Assembly: GCF_014858725.1 (NCBI RefSeq)
Contig: NZ_AQGV01000015.1
Location: forward strand, 372,001 to 436,000
Length of the DNA stretch: 64,000 nucleotides
DNA from: Pseudoalteromonas aurantia 208
GTDB taxonomy: Bacteria > Pseudomonadota > Gammaproteobacteria > Enterobacterales > Alteromonadaceae
Direction: 5' to 3'
Below, in pieces: positions 53,568 through 62,177 of this stretch (position 1 is the stretch's first letter; each line of letters opens with the position of its first letter). A program made the position numbers and the translations under genes. The notes under the pieces are model-generated. The model was not told the origin of the DNA, ran no database searches, and saw only the letters and a program-made list of their open reading frames with translations.

Positions 53568-55667
53568 ATGAAAAAACGGTTACCCTCTCTTATCGTAAGC
53601 ATGCTTGTTTCTGGCGTGGCGTTTGCAGAAAATGAGACCCAGTCAATGGAGTTGATTGAAGTCATAAGTAAGAAACAAGCGTACCGTGGCAACGTGGATA
53701 TTGCGCAGTTACCTCAATCAGTGTCAGTGGTCACCTCTGAGCAATTAGACTCTCTCGGCATTAATAACTTTCAACATGCGCTTAATCAGGTGAGTGCTAT
53801 TTCGACACAGAATAACTTTGGTGGCTTATGGGAAAGTTTCGCAATACGAGGCTTTGCTGGCGATGAAAATTTACCATCGGCTTATTTAATTAATGGTTTC
53901 AGTGCGGGTCGCGGCTATAGTGGTTTACGTGATGTGTCAAACATACAAGCGATTGAGGTGTTAAAAGGCCCTGGCTCTGCGTTATACGGTAGAAGTGAGC
54001 CTGGAGGCACAATTAACGTGATCACAAAGAAGCCATTATTTGATCAAAGTGGCTATGTACAGTTGTCACTGGGTGAGCATGATTATCAACGTCTCGAAGG
54101 TGATTATACAAATGGGGTTAATGATAAAACGGCATTCAGAGTAAATGGTGCATTTGAAAAATCAGATAGCTACCGAGATACGATTACCACTGAGAAGGTG
54201 GCACTAACACCGTCTTTTTTAATTAAGGTCAGTGAAGGTACACAACTGACTTATGAACTGGAGTATGCAAATCAAGCAATTCCTTTTGACCGTGGTATAC
54301 CTGTTCTACCTGATTTAGACCTCCCGTCGAGTCGGTTTTTGGGTGAGCCACATGATGGGGCAATGAATGTTGATGCCATTGGTCATCAATTAGAAATATC
54401 ACACCAGGTTAATGCAGTTTGGACAGCCAATGCCGGTGTAGGTATAAGAGAGTCGTCTTTAGAGGGATACTCATCAGACACTGAGCTGTCTCCTGGTAGA
54501 CAGCTACTCTATGTCGATGGTCAAACGGTTAATCGACAGCGCAGATATCGAGATTATGATGCGACTGACCTTTCAGCCCGTGCGGAGCTAAGCGGTGCTT
54601 TGACGGTATTCGGTTATACCCATAACTTAATGTTTGGTGCAGATGTATATGACTATGAACTCGAGACGCACCAGCAACGATATAGAGTGGCATGGGGTGC
54701 TGGAGAAACTACATATAGTGTGAATGTGTTTAATCCAATGTATGGTCAAGTGGCGCCGGAGCTAGCTGCAACGGTCAATTATTTAGAGCAGCAAGATGCA
54801 TGGGGGGTATACTTTCAAGATCAAGTAAAGATGACGGACAAACTTCAGGTATTACTGGGTGCTCGATTTGACCGATTTAAACAAACCGTTGAAAATCACT
54901 TAGCGAATACGCATAGTGAACACACTGAATCTGAGTTTAGTCCAAGAGTTGGGGCTGTCTATAGCGTATTCAATAACCTCGATGTATATGCGAGTTACTC
55001 GTCAGGGTTTAGGCCTAACTCAGGCGCTGACTATTTAGGCAATACATTTGCACCAGAAAAAAGTAGATCTTTTGAAACAGGCATTAAGTGGCTAAAAAAC
55101 GAGAAAGATGTTGAGCTGACGCTGGCACTTTTTCGGGCGACAAAATCGAATATTCTAACGGCCGATCCGGTAAATTCAGGTTTTAGTGCCGCCTTAGGTG
55201 AAGCGCAAAGTCGTGGTGTCGAGTTAGATTTTATTTGGAAATTGACGAACAATACAGAACTCACGAGTAGTTACGCTTATGTTGATGCGCATACGGTAAA
55301 CGATATGGTGAATACTGATTGGGGAGTGAGTATTCCAGCCGACAGTCAACTTATTAATGTGCCTCAGCATAGCTACAACATGATATTGCGTCACTACACG
55401 CAGTTTGCAGGTTATGGTGTTGATTTTGGTGTGAATGTACAACATGTAGGAAAAAGGTTAGGAGAAACAATTAACCCAGACTATGAATTACCAGCTTACA
55501 CATTAACCAATCTATTTGCGAATATAACGTTATCAAGTGCGTTTATGTTGCAGCTGAACATCGATAACGCACTGAATAAACACCATTATACCAATTCATA
55601 TTCAGCGTTGTGGACTATGCCAGGTCAGCCTTCGCTGTTTCGGGCGAGTATAACCTACCAATTCTAA
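53568..55667 (+). CDS. TonB-dependent outer-membrane receptor (siderophore/metallophore type)
   Basis: 699 residues, normal length. Signal peptide (MKKRLPSLIVSMLVSGVAFA). The TonB-box region and plug follow: AQLPQSVSVVTSEQLDSLGINNFQHAL, FAIRGFAGDENLPS..., IEVLKGPGSALYGRSEPGGTINVITKKP, the standard plug signatures of ferrichrome/siderophore receptors. The barrel ends in a terminal aromatic (ASITYQF), as required for insertion by the Bam complex. The upstream Zur-like box suggests induction under zinc shortage, so the ligand may be a zinc-binding metallophore, not an iron siderophore; this is inferred. The DUF1624 gene follows 45 bases later and may be co-transcribed. Confidence 0.9.
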   Translation: MKKRLPSLIVSMLVSGVAFAENETQSMELIEVISKKQAYRGNVDIAQLPQSVSVVTSEQLDSLGINNFQHALNQVSAISTQNNFGGLWESFAIRGFAGDENLPSAYLINGFSAGRGYSGLRDVSNIQAIEVLKGPGSALYGRSEPGGTINVITKKPLFDQSGYVQLSLGEHDYQRLEGDYTNGVNDKTAFRVNGAFEKSDSYRDTITTEKVALTPSFLIKVSEGTQLTYELEYANQAIPFDRGIPVLPDLDLPSSRFLGEPHDGAMNVDAIGHQLEISHQVNAVWTANAGVGIRESSLEGYSSDTELSPGRQLLYVDGQTVNRQRRYRDYDATDLSARAELSGALTVFGYTHNLMFGADVYDYELETHQQRYRVAWGAGETTYSVNVFNPMYGQVAPELAATVNYLEQQDAWGVYFQDQVKMTDKLQVLLGARFDRFKQTVENHLANTHSEHTESEFSPRVGAVYSVFNNLDVYASYSSGFRPNSGADYLGNTFAPEKSRSFETGIKWLKNEKDVELTLALFRATKSNILTADPVNSGFSAALGEAQSRGVELDFIWKLTNNTELTSSYAYVDAHTVNDMVNTDWGVSIPADSQLINVPQHSYNMILRHYTQFAGYGVDFGVNVQHVGKRLGETINPDYELPAYTLTNLFANITLSSAFMLQLNIDNALNKHHYTNSYSALWTMPGQPSLFRASITYQF

Positions 55668-55711
55668 ATTATTACAGGATCAGGGCGTACTAATACTGCG
55701 CCTTTACAGTT

Positions 55712-56875
55712 ATGACAAACAATACATTAAATAAACGGTTAGTATCGATTGATATACTGCGTGGCTTAGTGATAGTAATTATGTTAATTGATCATGCTCG
55801 GGAGCGGTTCTTTTTACATCACCAAGTGGCTGATCCGATGGATATTCAAACCACGGATCCAACGTTATTTTTTACTCGATTACTCGCACACTTTTGTGCG
55901 CCAATTTTTATCTTTCTGACTGGTTTATCAGCATTTTTGTACCAAAACCCCTTTAATCAACCACAGCGAGCCGTGCAGAGCTTTTTGTTAAAGCGCGGTG
56001 CGCTATTGATATTACTTGAAATGACAATCATTAACTTTTCGTGGTTTGCTGCCTATAACACATTATATTTGCAGGTTATGTGGGCGATTGGCGTCAGTAT
56101 GATATCTCTGGCCGTATTGAGTTACCTACCTAGAATATGGTTAATAGGGCTGGGAATCGCAATTGTGTTTGGGCATAACGCGCTCTCACCAGTGACATTT
56201 TTACCTGATGAAATGGGCTATACACTTTGGACCATACTCCATGATAGAGGTTATTTGCTAACTGATGGGTTTATAAAAATCAAAGCATCGTATCCAGTGT
56301 TGCCTTGGATTGGTGTGATTGTGCTTGGTTATGTGTCAGGCCCGTTATTTACTAAATCTGTTGATGTTGCAACGAGGCAAAAAACTTTAATTGCTGGAGG
56401 TATTGCGTGTTTGATTTGTCTATGTATTTTAAGGTCACTTAATGTGTATGGGGAAGTAATAGACTGGCAAATACAAGATACCTTGGTGATGTCGGTTATG
56501 TCATTTTTAAATTACACTAAGTACCCACCCTCATTACCTTTTTTACTCTTTACTCTGGGGGTGGGCGCGCTGTTACTTGCATACCTAGAAAATGCACAAA
56601 GTAAAGTGAGTGAGGTATTACGTACATTTGGATCTGTGCCATTATTCTTCTATATAGTGCATTTATATGTATTGTTATTGAGCTATTTTGTGCTATTTCA
56701 AATTTTTGGGCCGACGTTACATTTTGGTGCCAATAATACCCCGTACTTGGCGTTTCCTAATATAGAACTGATATGGTTAACTGCCGCGGTCCTTACAGGG
56801 TTACTTTACAAGCCATGCAAAGCGTTTGCTAAATTCAAGCATCGCAGTGAACTGCGGTGGGTGAAGTATTTATAG
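55712..56875 (+). CDS. DUF1624/HGSNAT-like multispanning membrane protein
   Basis: 387 residues with about 10 membrane segments. The N-terminus RLVSIDILRGLVIVIMLIDHARERFFLHH is the signature of the DUF1624 group related to heparan-alpha-glucosaminide N-acetyltransferase (R-G-x-x-(I/V) and D-H-x-R). Members are thought to move acyl groups across the membrane; most are uncharacterised. It starts 45 bases after the TonB receptor stop, without a terminator between, which suggests one operon and possible shared Zur control. No strong ribosome site is seen before ATG 55712. Confidence 0.8.
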   Translation: MTNNTLNKRLVSIDILRGLVIVIMLIDHARERFFLHHQVADPMDIQTTDPTLFFTRLLAHFCAPIFIFLTGLSAFLYQNPFNQPQRAVQSFLLKRGALLILLEMTIINFSWFAAYNTLYLQVMWAIGVSMISLAVLSYLPRIWLIGLGIAIVFGHNALSPVTFLPDEMGYTLWTILHDRGYLLTDGFIKIKASYPVLPWIGVIVLGYVSGPLFTKSVDVATRQKTLIAGGIACLICLCILRSLNVYGEVIDWQIQDTLVMSVMSFLNYTKYPPSLPFLLFTLGVGALLLAYLENAQSKVSEVLRTFGSVPLFFYIVHLYVLLLSYFVLFQIFGPTLHFGANNTPYLAFPNIELIWLTAAVLTGLLYKPCKAFAKFKHRSELRWVKYL

Positions 56876-56922
56876 GCATATTTAAAGTAGAGAGGGCTTT
56901 ATCGATATGGTCCTCTTTTCCT

Positions 56923-57360
56923 TTAAGTTGGCAGATGAAGTTCAAATAAATACGTCTCATGCTCATAAGTTTTATTACACCACTGGTGCTTTTCGATTAT
57001 CGCTTTTGGGATCTGTTGGTTGGTGGTTAAATGGAAACCGAAACGTTGATAAAAGTCTGCCAAGTGAGAGAATGGCAAACAATAAAGATGTTCGTACTGC
57101 TTCGTATGTTTCAGTAGAAAACGCACTATACTCTCTGCGAGTTTACGCCCTCTGAAATGTTCATTTACATACATCCCACCAAGTTCGGCATTGCTACTAT
57201 CGATACGCTGTAGCCGACCTAACACTACTTTTTTTCCATCTAAGAGTGCAATCGCAATCACCTCACGATTAGATTGAGAGGGCCGAAACCCGATCCTCTC
57301 ATATTGTTTATTGACCCACTCTAATTCATCTAGTTTGGCTCGTCGCACAGTGATATTCAT
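56923..57360 (-). CDS. GNAT-family N-acetyltransferase
   Basis: 145 residues, single GNAT fold. Beta strand 4 and the acetyl-CoA loop are visible as AELGGMYVNEHFRGRKLAESIVRFLL (V-x-x-x-x-R-G-x-x-(I/L/A) pattern) and the final FYQRFGFH (Y-x-x-x-G-F) motif. The acceptor cannot be predicted. AAAGG precedes ATG 57360. It converges on the DUF1624 gene with a 47-base gap. Confidence 0.82.
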   Translation of the reverse strand: MNITVRRAKLDELEWVNKQYERIGFRPSQSNREVIAIALLDGKKVVLGRLQRIDSSNAELGGMYVNEHFRGRKLAESIVRFLLKHTKQYEHLYCLPFSHLADFYQRFGFHLTTNQQIPKAIIEKHQWCNKTYEHETYLFELHLPT

Positions 57361-57522
57361 AATGGTGTGCCTTTATATTGGGTTAGTAATGCATAAAAAT
57401 TGTACAAAAGGAGTGGTATTATCTGTTGTTGCGCATTGATGCTGCGACGCTGATTATTACATTGATAATTCAATGTGCTACGGTATGGTTTAGATTATCA
57501 TTGACTCAGATGGAAAGCTAAT

Positions 57523-58272
57523 ATGGCCATCGATAGTGTGCACGCGTATATTTTGTACGTGAAAAGTGCATTAATGCGACGCGCTACAGCGGAAAAAGCG
57601 CGCGCGAGTGAACGCTACTTTCCAAATGGCGCTGTATGCTTAGGCGCAAATGCTGCAGACATAAAGTATACGATTAATGAGTTTCATCAAGTTTATGCCG
57701 ATCTTACCGCGAATGACATGTTAGCCATAGTTGAAGCGCTTTTAGCGGATGCAAAGTACAATGAAGAAGTGCTTTGCGCGTTTGGGTTGCTCAATAAATT
57801 TGTAAAGCGTCACTATGATGACCGTCTGTTAGATAGGTTTAAATATTGGTTAGAGCATTACGCGAGTAACTGGGCTATGGTCGATGATTTATGCATTAAA
57901 ACCATTTATTTATTTTTGTTGTCTCGGCCTCACTTGATAGAAGAAACACAGCATTGGGCGCACTCAGAGGTCTGTTGGTGTCGTCGCGCGAGTAATGTGG
58001 TTTGGGTAAAGTTCATCGAAAGAAAAATTGGTAATGAGGTATATCGATTAGACAAAGGGCTAGTGTTTAAAAATTGCGATATCTTGTTAAGTGATCCGGA
58101 TGAATTCGTGCAAAAAAGTATTGGGTGGTTACTGAAAGTAACGGCAAAATATCACCAAAATGAGGTAGTTGGTTATATACAGCGTAATATTACCCAATTC
58201 CCGCGTGCAACACTGCGCTATGCAATCGAAAAAATGGACATCAATGTGCGCCAACGACTTTTGTCATGTTAG
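57523..58272 (+). CDS. AlkD-like DNA alkylation repair protein
   Basis: 249 residues, all-helical with HEAT-like repeats. The family pattern is visible: an N-terminal ERYFPNGAVCLGA (substrate/start region), NEEVLCAFGLLNKFVKRH, NWAMVDDLCIKTI (W-x-x-(V/L)-D), then HSEVCWCRRASNVVWVKF (W-x-R-R-A). AlkD proteins excise alkylated bases (3- and 7-alkylpurines) without base flipping. The ribosome site GGAAAG precedes ATG 57523. Some relatives lack glycosylase activity, so activity is not certain. Confidence 0.85.
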   Translation: MAIDSVHAYILYVKSALMRRATAEKARASERYFPNGAVCLGANAADIKYTINEFHQVYADLTANDMLAIVEALLADAKYNEEVLCAFGLLNKFVKRHYDDRLLDRFKYWLEHYASNWAMVDDLCIKTIYLFLLSRPHLIEETQHWAHSEVCWCRRASNVVWVKFIERKIGNEVYRLDKGLVFKNCDILLSDPDEFVQKSIGWLLKVTAKYHQNEVVGYIQRNITQFPRATLRYAIEKMDINVRQRLLSC

Positions 58273-58344
58273 CGGAGGGCTCACTTTGTACAGAGACTAT
58301 GAAAGAGTCGAATTGTATAAAGTGAACCATTTAATCAGGCGTAA

Positions 58345-58791
58345 TTATAGGTCTAAATAGAGCATCAGCATGTCTTTATGTTGGATCCCATTTTCAAAAA
58401 TGGCTTCTCGATAATGTGTGAGGAAATGGTTTTTTACGACACTGTCGACACGAAACCCCAGTTGCTGGTAGTAACTTAATTGATAACCGAAACTACCGGT
58501 ACCTAACTCAATGCGCGTCACGTTTTTCGTACGTATTTGTTGCAATGCAAAAGAAAGTAACTCAGAGCCAATCCCTTGTTTTTGATAGTCGGGCTCGACT
58601 GATATATTGAACACTTGAGCAGTGCTTTGTGATGTCAGCTTTGCTAAGCAAGCTGCTACGACTTGGCCGCGTTCCTCATAAACAAAGCACCATGAATCAT
58701 CGCGGTATTTGCGAATGCTTTGTTCACATGGATCAGCTTCTAATAAAAGTGATATAGGTACATCATAGCCAGAAACTTCGCTAAATTTCAT
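58345..58791 (-). CDS. GNAT-family N-acetyltransferase
   Basis: 148 residues from ATG 58791, preferred over the longer frame (58845) because AAAGGAAA lies upstream. Acetyl-CoA-binding motif FNISVEPDYQKQGIGSELLSFAL (V-x-P-x-x-Q-x-x-G-I-G) and YYQQLGFR are clear. The pattern is similar to enzymes acetylating amino groups of small molecules, but no specificity can be read. Converges on the AlkD-like gene. Confidence 0.83.
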   Translation of the reverse strand: MKFSEVSGYDVPISLLLEADPCEQSIRKYRDDSWCFVYEERGQVVAACLAKLTSQSTAQVFNISVEPDYQKQGIGSELLSFALQQIRTKNVTRIELGTGSFGYQLSYYQQLGFRVDSVVKNHFLTHYREAIFENGIQHKDMLMLYLDL

Positions 58792-59457
58792 GGGATATTT
58801 CCTTTGATCAAATCTCACTAAAAATAGTATTGTTAAATTCAGCACTTAAAGCGATGAGTGCTGTGTGTCGTTTTACGCCGTACGTAAATTACATTACCTC
58901 AAGCTATGACACATGTACAATAATAGATACCTCATAATGAACTATCATTCCAGCTAGTTAGCTTATTGTCTCGCTCCTTATTGCGACCGTCACTTATGGC
59001 AAGTTGTGAGTACTCATCATTGATATTCTGGGGACTCGGTTAACTGGAAGAGAAATAACTCATAAAAATGACAACGGTTTTTTGACATACTGGAGTGTTT
59101 TATCTAGCTTACCACGGAGTCAAATTTATGTTTAATTGGACTTGCTTAAACGCCTGCGTAGTGAAGATTACCAACAATACTCATGACTCAAGAAAATGTC
59201 AGCATTAAAGCGGCTTCACTCTTTAAATAAGACTGCCGGTTAATATGACATGAGTGTTCAGAGAAATTGGGCACAATTGGTCATGGATATTCAAGTTCTA
59301 CGTTAATAATATCTCGGTAGTGTGTGAATGCATACTACTATGCGTATTTATTGGGTCAGTGCGGAAAATTAAAATGTTATCTGCTGTTACAAACACAGCT
59401 GATTTGTAATATCAGGTAGTGCATCGCGTTGATGCACTACCTATAAATCGTGAGTGG
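58792..59457. other. 660-base non-coding region with a strong hairpin
   Basis: No credible ORF. Close to its right end is a perfect 12-bp hairpin AGGTAGTGCATC/GATGCACTACCT (59414-59442) that probably ends the reverse-strand secreted-protein transcript. Otherwise nothing recognised. Confidence 0.5.
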
Positions 59458-59850
59458 TTAATATACAGTAAAGTAGCCTACAGTGACGTCACCTTCATGG
59501 TACAGCGCGTTACCCTGATGGTAGTAGACTTTCATGGACAGCTTGGCATAGTCGGTTTGCAAAGACATGCCGCCAGTATCTCTAGGTATAGAATACATAC
59601 AGTGGGTTTCGCTATAAAAATAGTATGGTTCACTTGGTTGAACAAAATAGTTGACTTGATTTTCGGAGCAATTTTGCAATACGTAGCCAGCATTGACCAG
59701 CTGTTGTTGGACTGCCCGTACTTGCCGACCATATTCAAGTACCTCGGAGGTACTATAATAGCCTGATGCTAAATCTACATTTGTTGCCATAGACGATAAA
59801 CTAAACACACAAGCTAAGCTTGTCAACGCAGCAGTAACTAAATTTTTCAC
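59458..59850 (-). CDS. small secreted protein of unknown function
   Basis: 130 residues starting at GTG 59850 behind AGAAGGAT. Signal peptide (ALTSLACVFSLSSMA), then a mature domain of about 105 residues, Tyr-rich, with two Cys (VLQNCSENQ, ETHCMYS) likely to pair. Pattern: GYYSTSEVLEYGRQVRAVQQQLVNAGY, then strands. No family recognised. Confidence 0.6.
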   Translation of the reverse strand: MKNLVTAALTSLACVFSLSSMATNVDLASGYYSTSEVLEYGRQVRAVQQQLVNAGYVLQNCSENQVNYFVQPSEPYYFYSETHCMYSIPRDTGGMSLQTDYAKLSMKVYYHQGNALYHEGDVTVGYFTVY

Positions 59851-60142
59851 AAAAATATCCTTCTAATTTTCATTGCGTGAAGGCCAGTTAACATTGAAAT
59901 AATGTTAACTATGGCGCTAAGTATTAGACGATTTAAATATTAAAGTTTTCTTAAATCAGCATCTAAAGTTAAAGCTCTAAATTTTGACTTTTGTAATTTT
60001 AATTTTGCAAGTGTAAATATTATGATGCTTTTTCACTGTGGATGACTTATGAGCATAAGCTTGTATTTGTCATTATTTATCTGTACATTCCTTCGCTTTT
60101 TTTGGGAATTGGCTACCATAATTTATCTAGGAAGGAGTATAT

Positions 60143-60775
60143 GTGTTGGATGTTTCGGTGTTGCCTATGTTTTTAGGGGCTTGTCTGTTATTGGCAGTAT
60201 CGCCAGGACCTGATTTGTTATTATTAATGAGTTACTCATCAATTAAGGGGTTTAAAGCAGGCACTGCCATTGCCGGTGGTATATTTTTAGCAGGGTTGCT
60301 GCAAAGTGTTTTAGTTGCAGTCGGGTTAGCTAAGCTGTTGCAGCTTGTTCCTGTTTTAGCTGTTATGATTAAGCTTGTTGGCGCGTTGTATTTATTATGG
60401 TTAGGGACAAAACTCATTAAAAATTGGCATAATGCTGGAACACCATGCACAAACGCATCAAAGCATGTTGATAAAAGTATGAGGCAGCTATTTTTACTGG
60501 GCATGTTAAATAATCTATTGAACCCTAAAGCGCTGTTATTTTTTGCCTTATTTTTACCTCAATTCATCAATGCTCAAGCACCGATATTGACGCAAATTAT
60601 GTTATTAGGTGTATTACTTAGTATGGTTGCGTTAATGATTAACGTAATGGTGAGCTGGATGGTGAGTATAGCCACTAATGAATTTACAGCGAAGATAAAG
60701 CCAGGGCGTTATGTCGATGGTATTTTGGGTATGTTGTTTGTCGGTTTGGCTGCTCGACTTGCTTTGAGTAAATAA
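60143..60775 (+). CDS. LysE/RhtB-family amino-acid exporter
   Basis: 210 residues starting at GTG 60143 behind AAGGAG. Six hydrophobic segments. The family signature is visible at the N-terminus: LAVSPGPDLLLLMSYSSIKGFKAG (S-P-G-P-x-x-x-x-x-x-x-x-x-G-x-x-x-G), and later LYLLWLGTKLI and NLLNPKALLFFALFLPQF. Such proteins export amino acids or their derivatives by proton exchange. Substrate cannot be told. The downstream DUF3293-like gene starts 40 bases later. Confidence 0.9.
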   Translation: MLDVSVLPMFLGACLLLAVSPGPDLLLLMSYSSIKGFKAGTAIAGGIFLAGLLQSVLVAVGLAKLLQLVPVLAVMIKLVGALYLLWLGTKLIKNWHNAGTPCTNASKHVDKSMRQLFLLGMLNNLLNPKALLFFALFLPQFINAQAPILTQIMLLGVLLSMVALMINVMVSWMVSIATNEFTAKIKPGRYVDGILGMLFVGLAARLALSK

Positions 60776-60815
60776 ATAATGGCAGTGTGCTACAACTGGC
60801 AAGGGGCTTTACAGT

Positions 60816-61355
60816 ATGGTTACTAGTTTGGGGAATCAAAATCTCATTGATAACCAACTATGGCAGGTTTATTGTGATATTTACTTTTCTGGCTATTTGA
60901 GAAAGCAGCCTTTACTACATTCACTCAATAATAAAAAAGGGGCTGTTATTAGTATTTGGAATCCGTTAGGTGGGCATTTTTGCCAACTAAAAAACAATCA
61001 ATTAGGACGGGCTAAACGAACGTTATTGAGACATGTTAATCATACACATTTTTTGCTGTGGGGCTGCTCTAAAGATTTCACGTATAGAGAGTTAAGTGTG
61101 TTTATAGAGGTTAATCAAAACGAAGCTCAACGGTTTGCGAAGTTAGCGCAACAATTGGCGTACTATTATATTGAAGATGGTATGCTGGTACTAAAAAGTA
61201 CTTATCAAGTAAATACCCAGCAGGAGTTGGGGAAATTATCGAAACACATAATAACAAGACCGAATTCATTAGGTTTATCTAATTTAACCTCAGGTTTGGG
61301 TAAGGGGTTTGGAATAGAAAATTTTTTGAAAACAAACTTACGTACAATCCAATGA
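60816..61355 (+). CDS. DUF3293-like protein with MITE-derived C-terminus
   Basis: 179 residues behind AAGGGG. The first 155 residues resemble DUF3293: NQLWQVYCDIYFSG, GAVISIWNPLGGHF, NNQLGRAKRTLLRHVNHTHF, then ELSVFIEVNQNEAQRFAKLAQQLAYYYIEDG. The frame enters MITE copy 4 at 61286, so the final 23 codons (from around SNLTSGLGKGFG to the end) come from the element, and its stop at 61353-61355 lies inside it. The natural C-terminus has been replaced, and the product may be unstable or still functional since the core is complete. Confidence 0.7.
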   Translation: MVTSLGNQNLIDNQLWQVYCDIYFSGYLRKQPLLHSLNNKKGAVISIWNPLGGHFCQLKNNQLGRAKRTLLRHVNHTHFLLWGCSKDFTYRELSVFIEVNQNEAQRFAKLAQQLAYYYIEDGMLVLKSTYQVNTQQELGKLSKHIITRPNSLGLSNLTSGLGKGFGIENFLKTNLRTIQ

Positions 61356-61478
61356 TGATATTTTGTTCAATATCAAGGCGCTTTTATGCAGTAATTGCGG
61401 GCTATTACAAATGAAAGCAACGCCGAGAGTGAGAAAAATAGCTTTATTGGGCAAATTCGCTTATCCAGAGCAGAGGTT
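61286..61478 (+). mobile_element. MITE copy 4 (193 bp)
   Basis: Ends AACCTCAGGTTTGGGTAAG and CTTATCCAGAGCAGAGGTT; flanked by the 5-bp repeat AATTT (61281-61285 and 61479-61483). Closely similar to copy 3. It is inserted within the 3' end of the DUF3293-like gene. Confidence 0.9.
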
Positions 61479-61542
61479 AATTTAGCTTTAGATAACGATA
61501 ATGCATGACAAATAGATAGAAAATGAGGCTTAAAGGGAATAG

Positions 61543-62034
61543 TTGATGATAAGAATCATGACCAAGTTAGATTTTGTTGAGTTTTGGCCTACGTTTGAGG
61601 CCATCATTTTAGCGCAAGAAACTTACGCATTTTCACCGAGCATGAATTGCGATGAGGCATTTTCGTTGTGGTGTGAAAGCGCATTAGTGGCCTTTGTTTT
61701 TGAAGAAAAAGGGAAAATATTAGGGACGTATTATTTGAAAGCCAATGGGATGGGCCCAAGCAGTCATATCAGTAATTGTGGTTATATGGTTAGTGCAGAT
61801 GCTAGAGGTAAAGGGATTGCTCGACAAATGTGTATACACTCACAAGAGGTTGCGGTTGAAAAAGGCTTTAGTGCAATGCAATACAACTCAGTAGTGTCGT
61901 CAAATCAAGTGGCAATTACACTGTGGCAAAAGCTGGGGTATAACATTATTGGCACAATTCCAAATGGATATTGTCATGGTCAATTGGGGTATATCGACAG
62001 TTATATTATGTACAAACAATTATCAGCTGTATAA
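61543..62034 (+). CDS. GNAT-family N-acetyltransferase
   Basis: 163 residues behind AGGGAA. Acetyl-CoA motif NCGYMVSADARGKGIARQMCIHS (V-x-x-x-x-R-G-K-G-I) and VAITLWQKLGYNIIGTIPNGYCH, typical of a GNAT enzyme with a C-terminal strand pair. No specificity can be inferred. It lies 65 bases after MITE copy 4, which may have separated it from its former promoter. Confidence 0.85.
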   Translation: MMIRIMTKLDFVEFWPTFEAIILAQETYAFSPSMNCDEAFSLWCESALVAFVFEEKGKILGTYYLKANGMGPSSHISNCGYMVSADARGKGIARQMCIHSQEVAVEKGFSAMQYNSVVSSNQVAITLWQKLGYNIIGTIPNGYCHGQLGYIDSYIMYKQLSAV

Positions 62035-62053
62035 AGCGCAGTTCTTTATATAA

Positions 62054-62088
62054 ATGACATAAAGGCCCCTATGAGGCCTTTATATCAT
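62054..62088. terminator. bidirectional terminator between the acetyltransferase and aminopeptidase genes
   Basis: ATGACATAAAGGCC pairs with GGCCTTTATATCAT (one mismatch) around a 7-nt loop, between two converging genes. Confidence 0.75.
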
Positions 62089-62177
62089 TGAGTAAAGTAT
62101 TGATCATTCTAGCGCTAACCGACTTATGTAAAGTAACGACATAGCGAGTTTTTTGCCTTGTTATTACACCACTTACT

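Noticed and set aside
56907..57155. Forward frame of 82 residues
   Set aside because: Lies antisense to the GNAT gene, which has the clear acetyl-CoA motif; no ribosome site.
12946..61478. CRISPR or REP array as explanation for the repeated 193-bp sequence
   Set aside because: Copies are dispersed, have terminal inverted repeats and target duplications and no spacer pattern, so a mini-transposon fits better.
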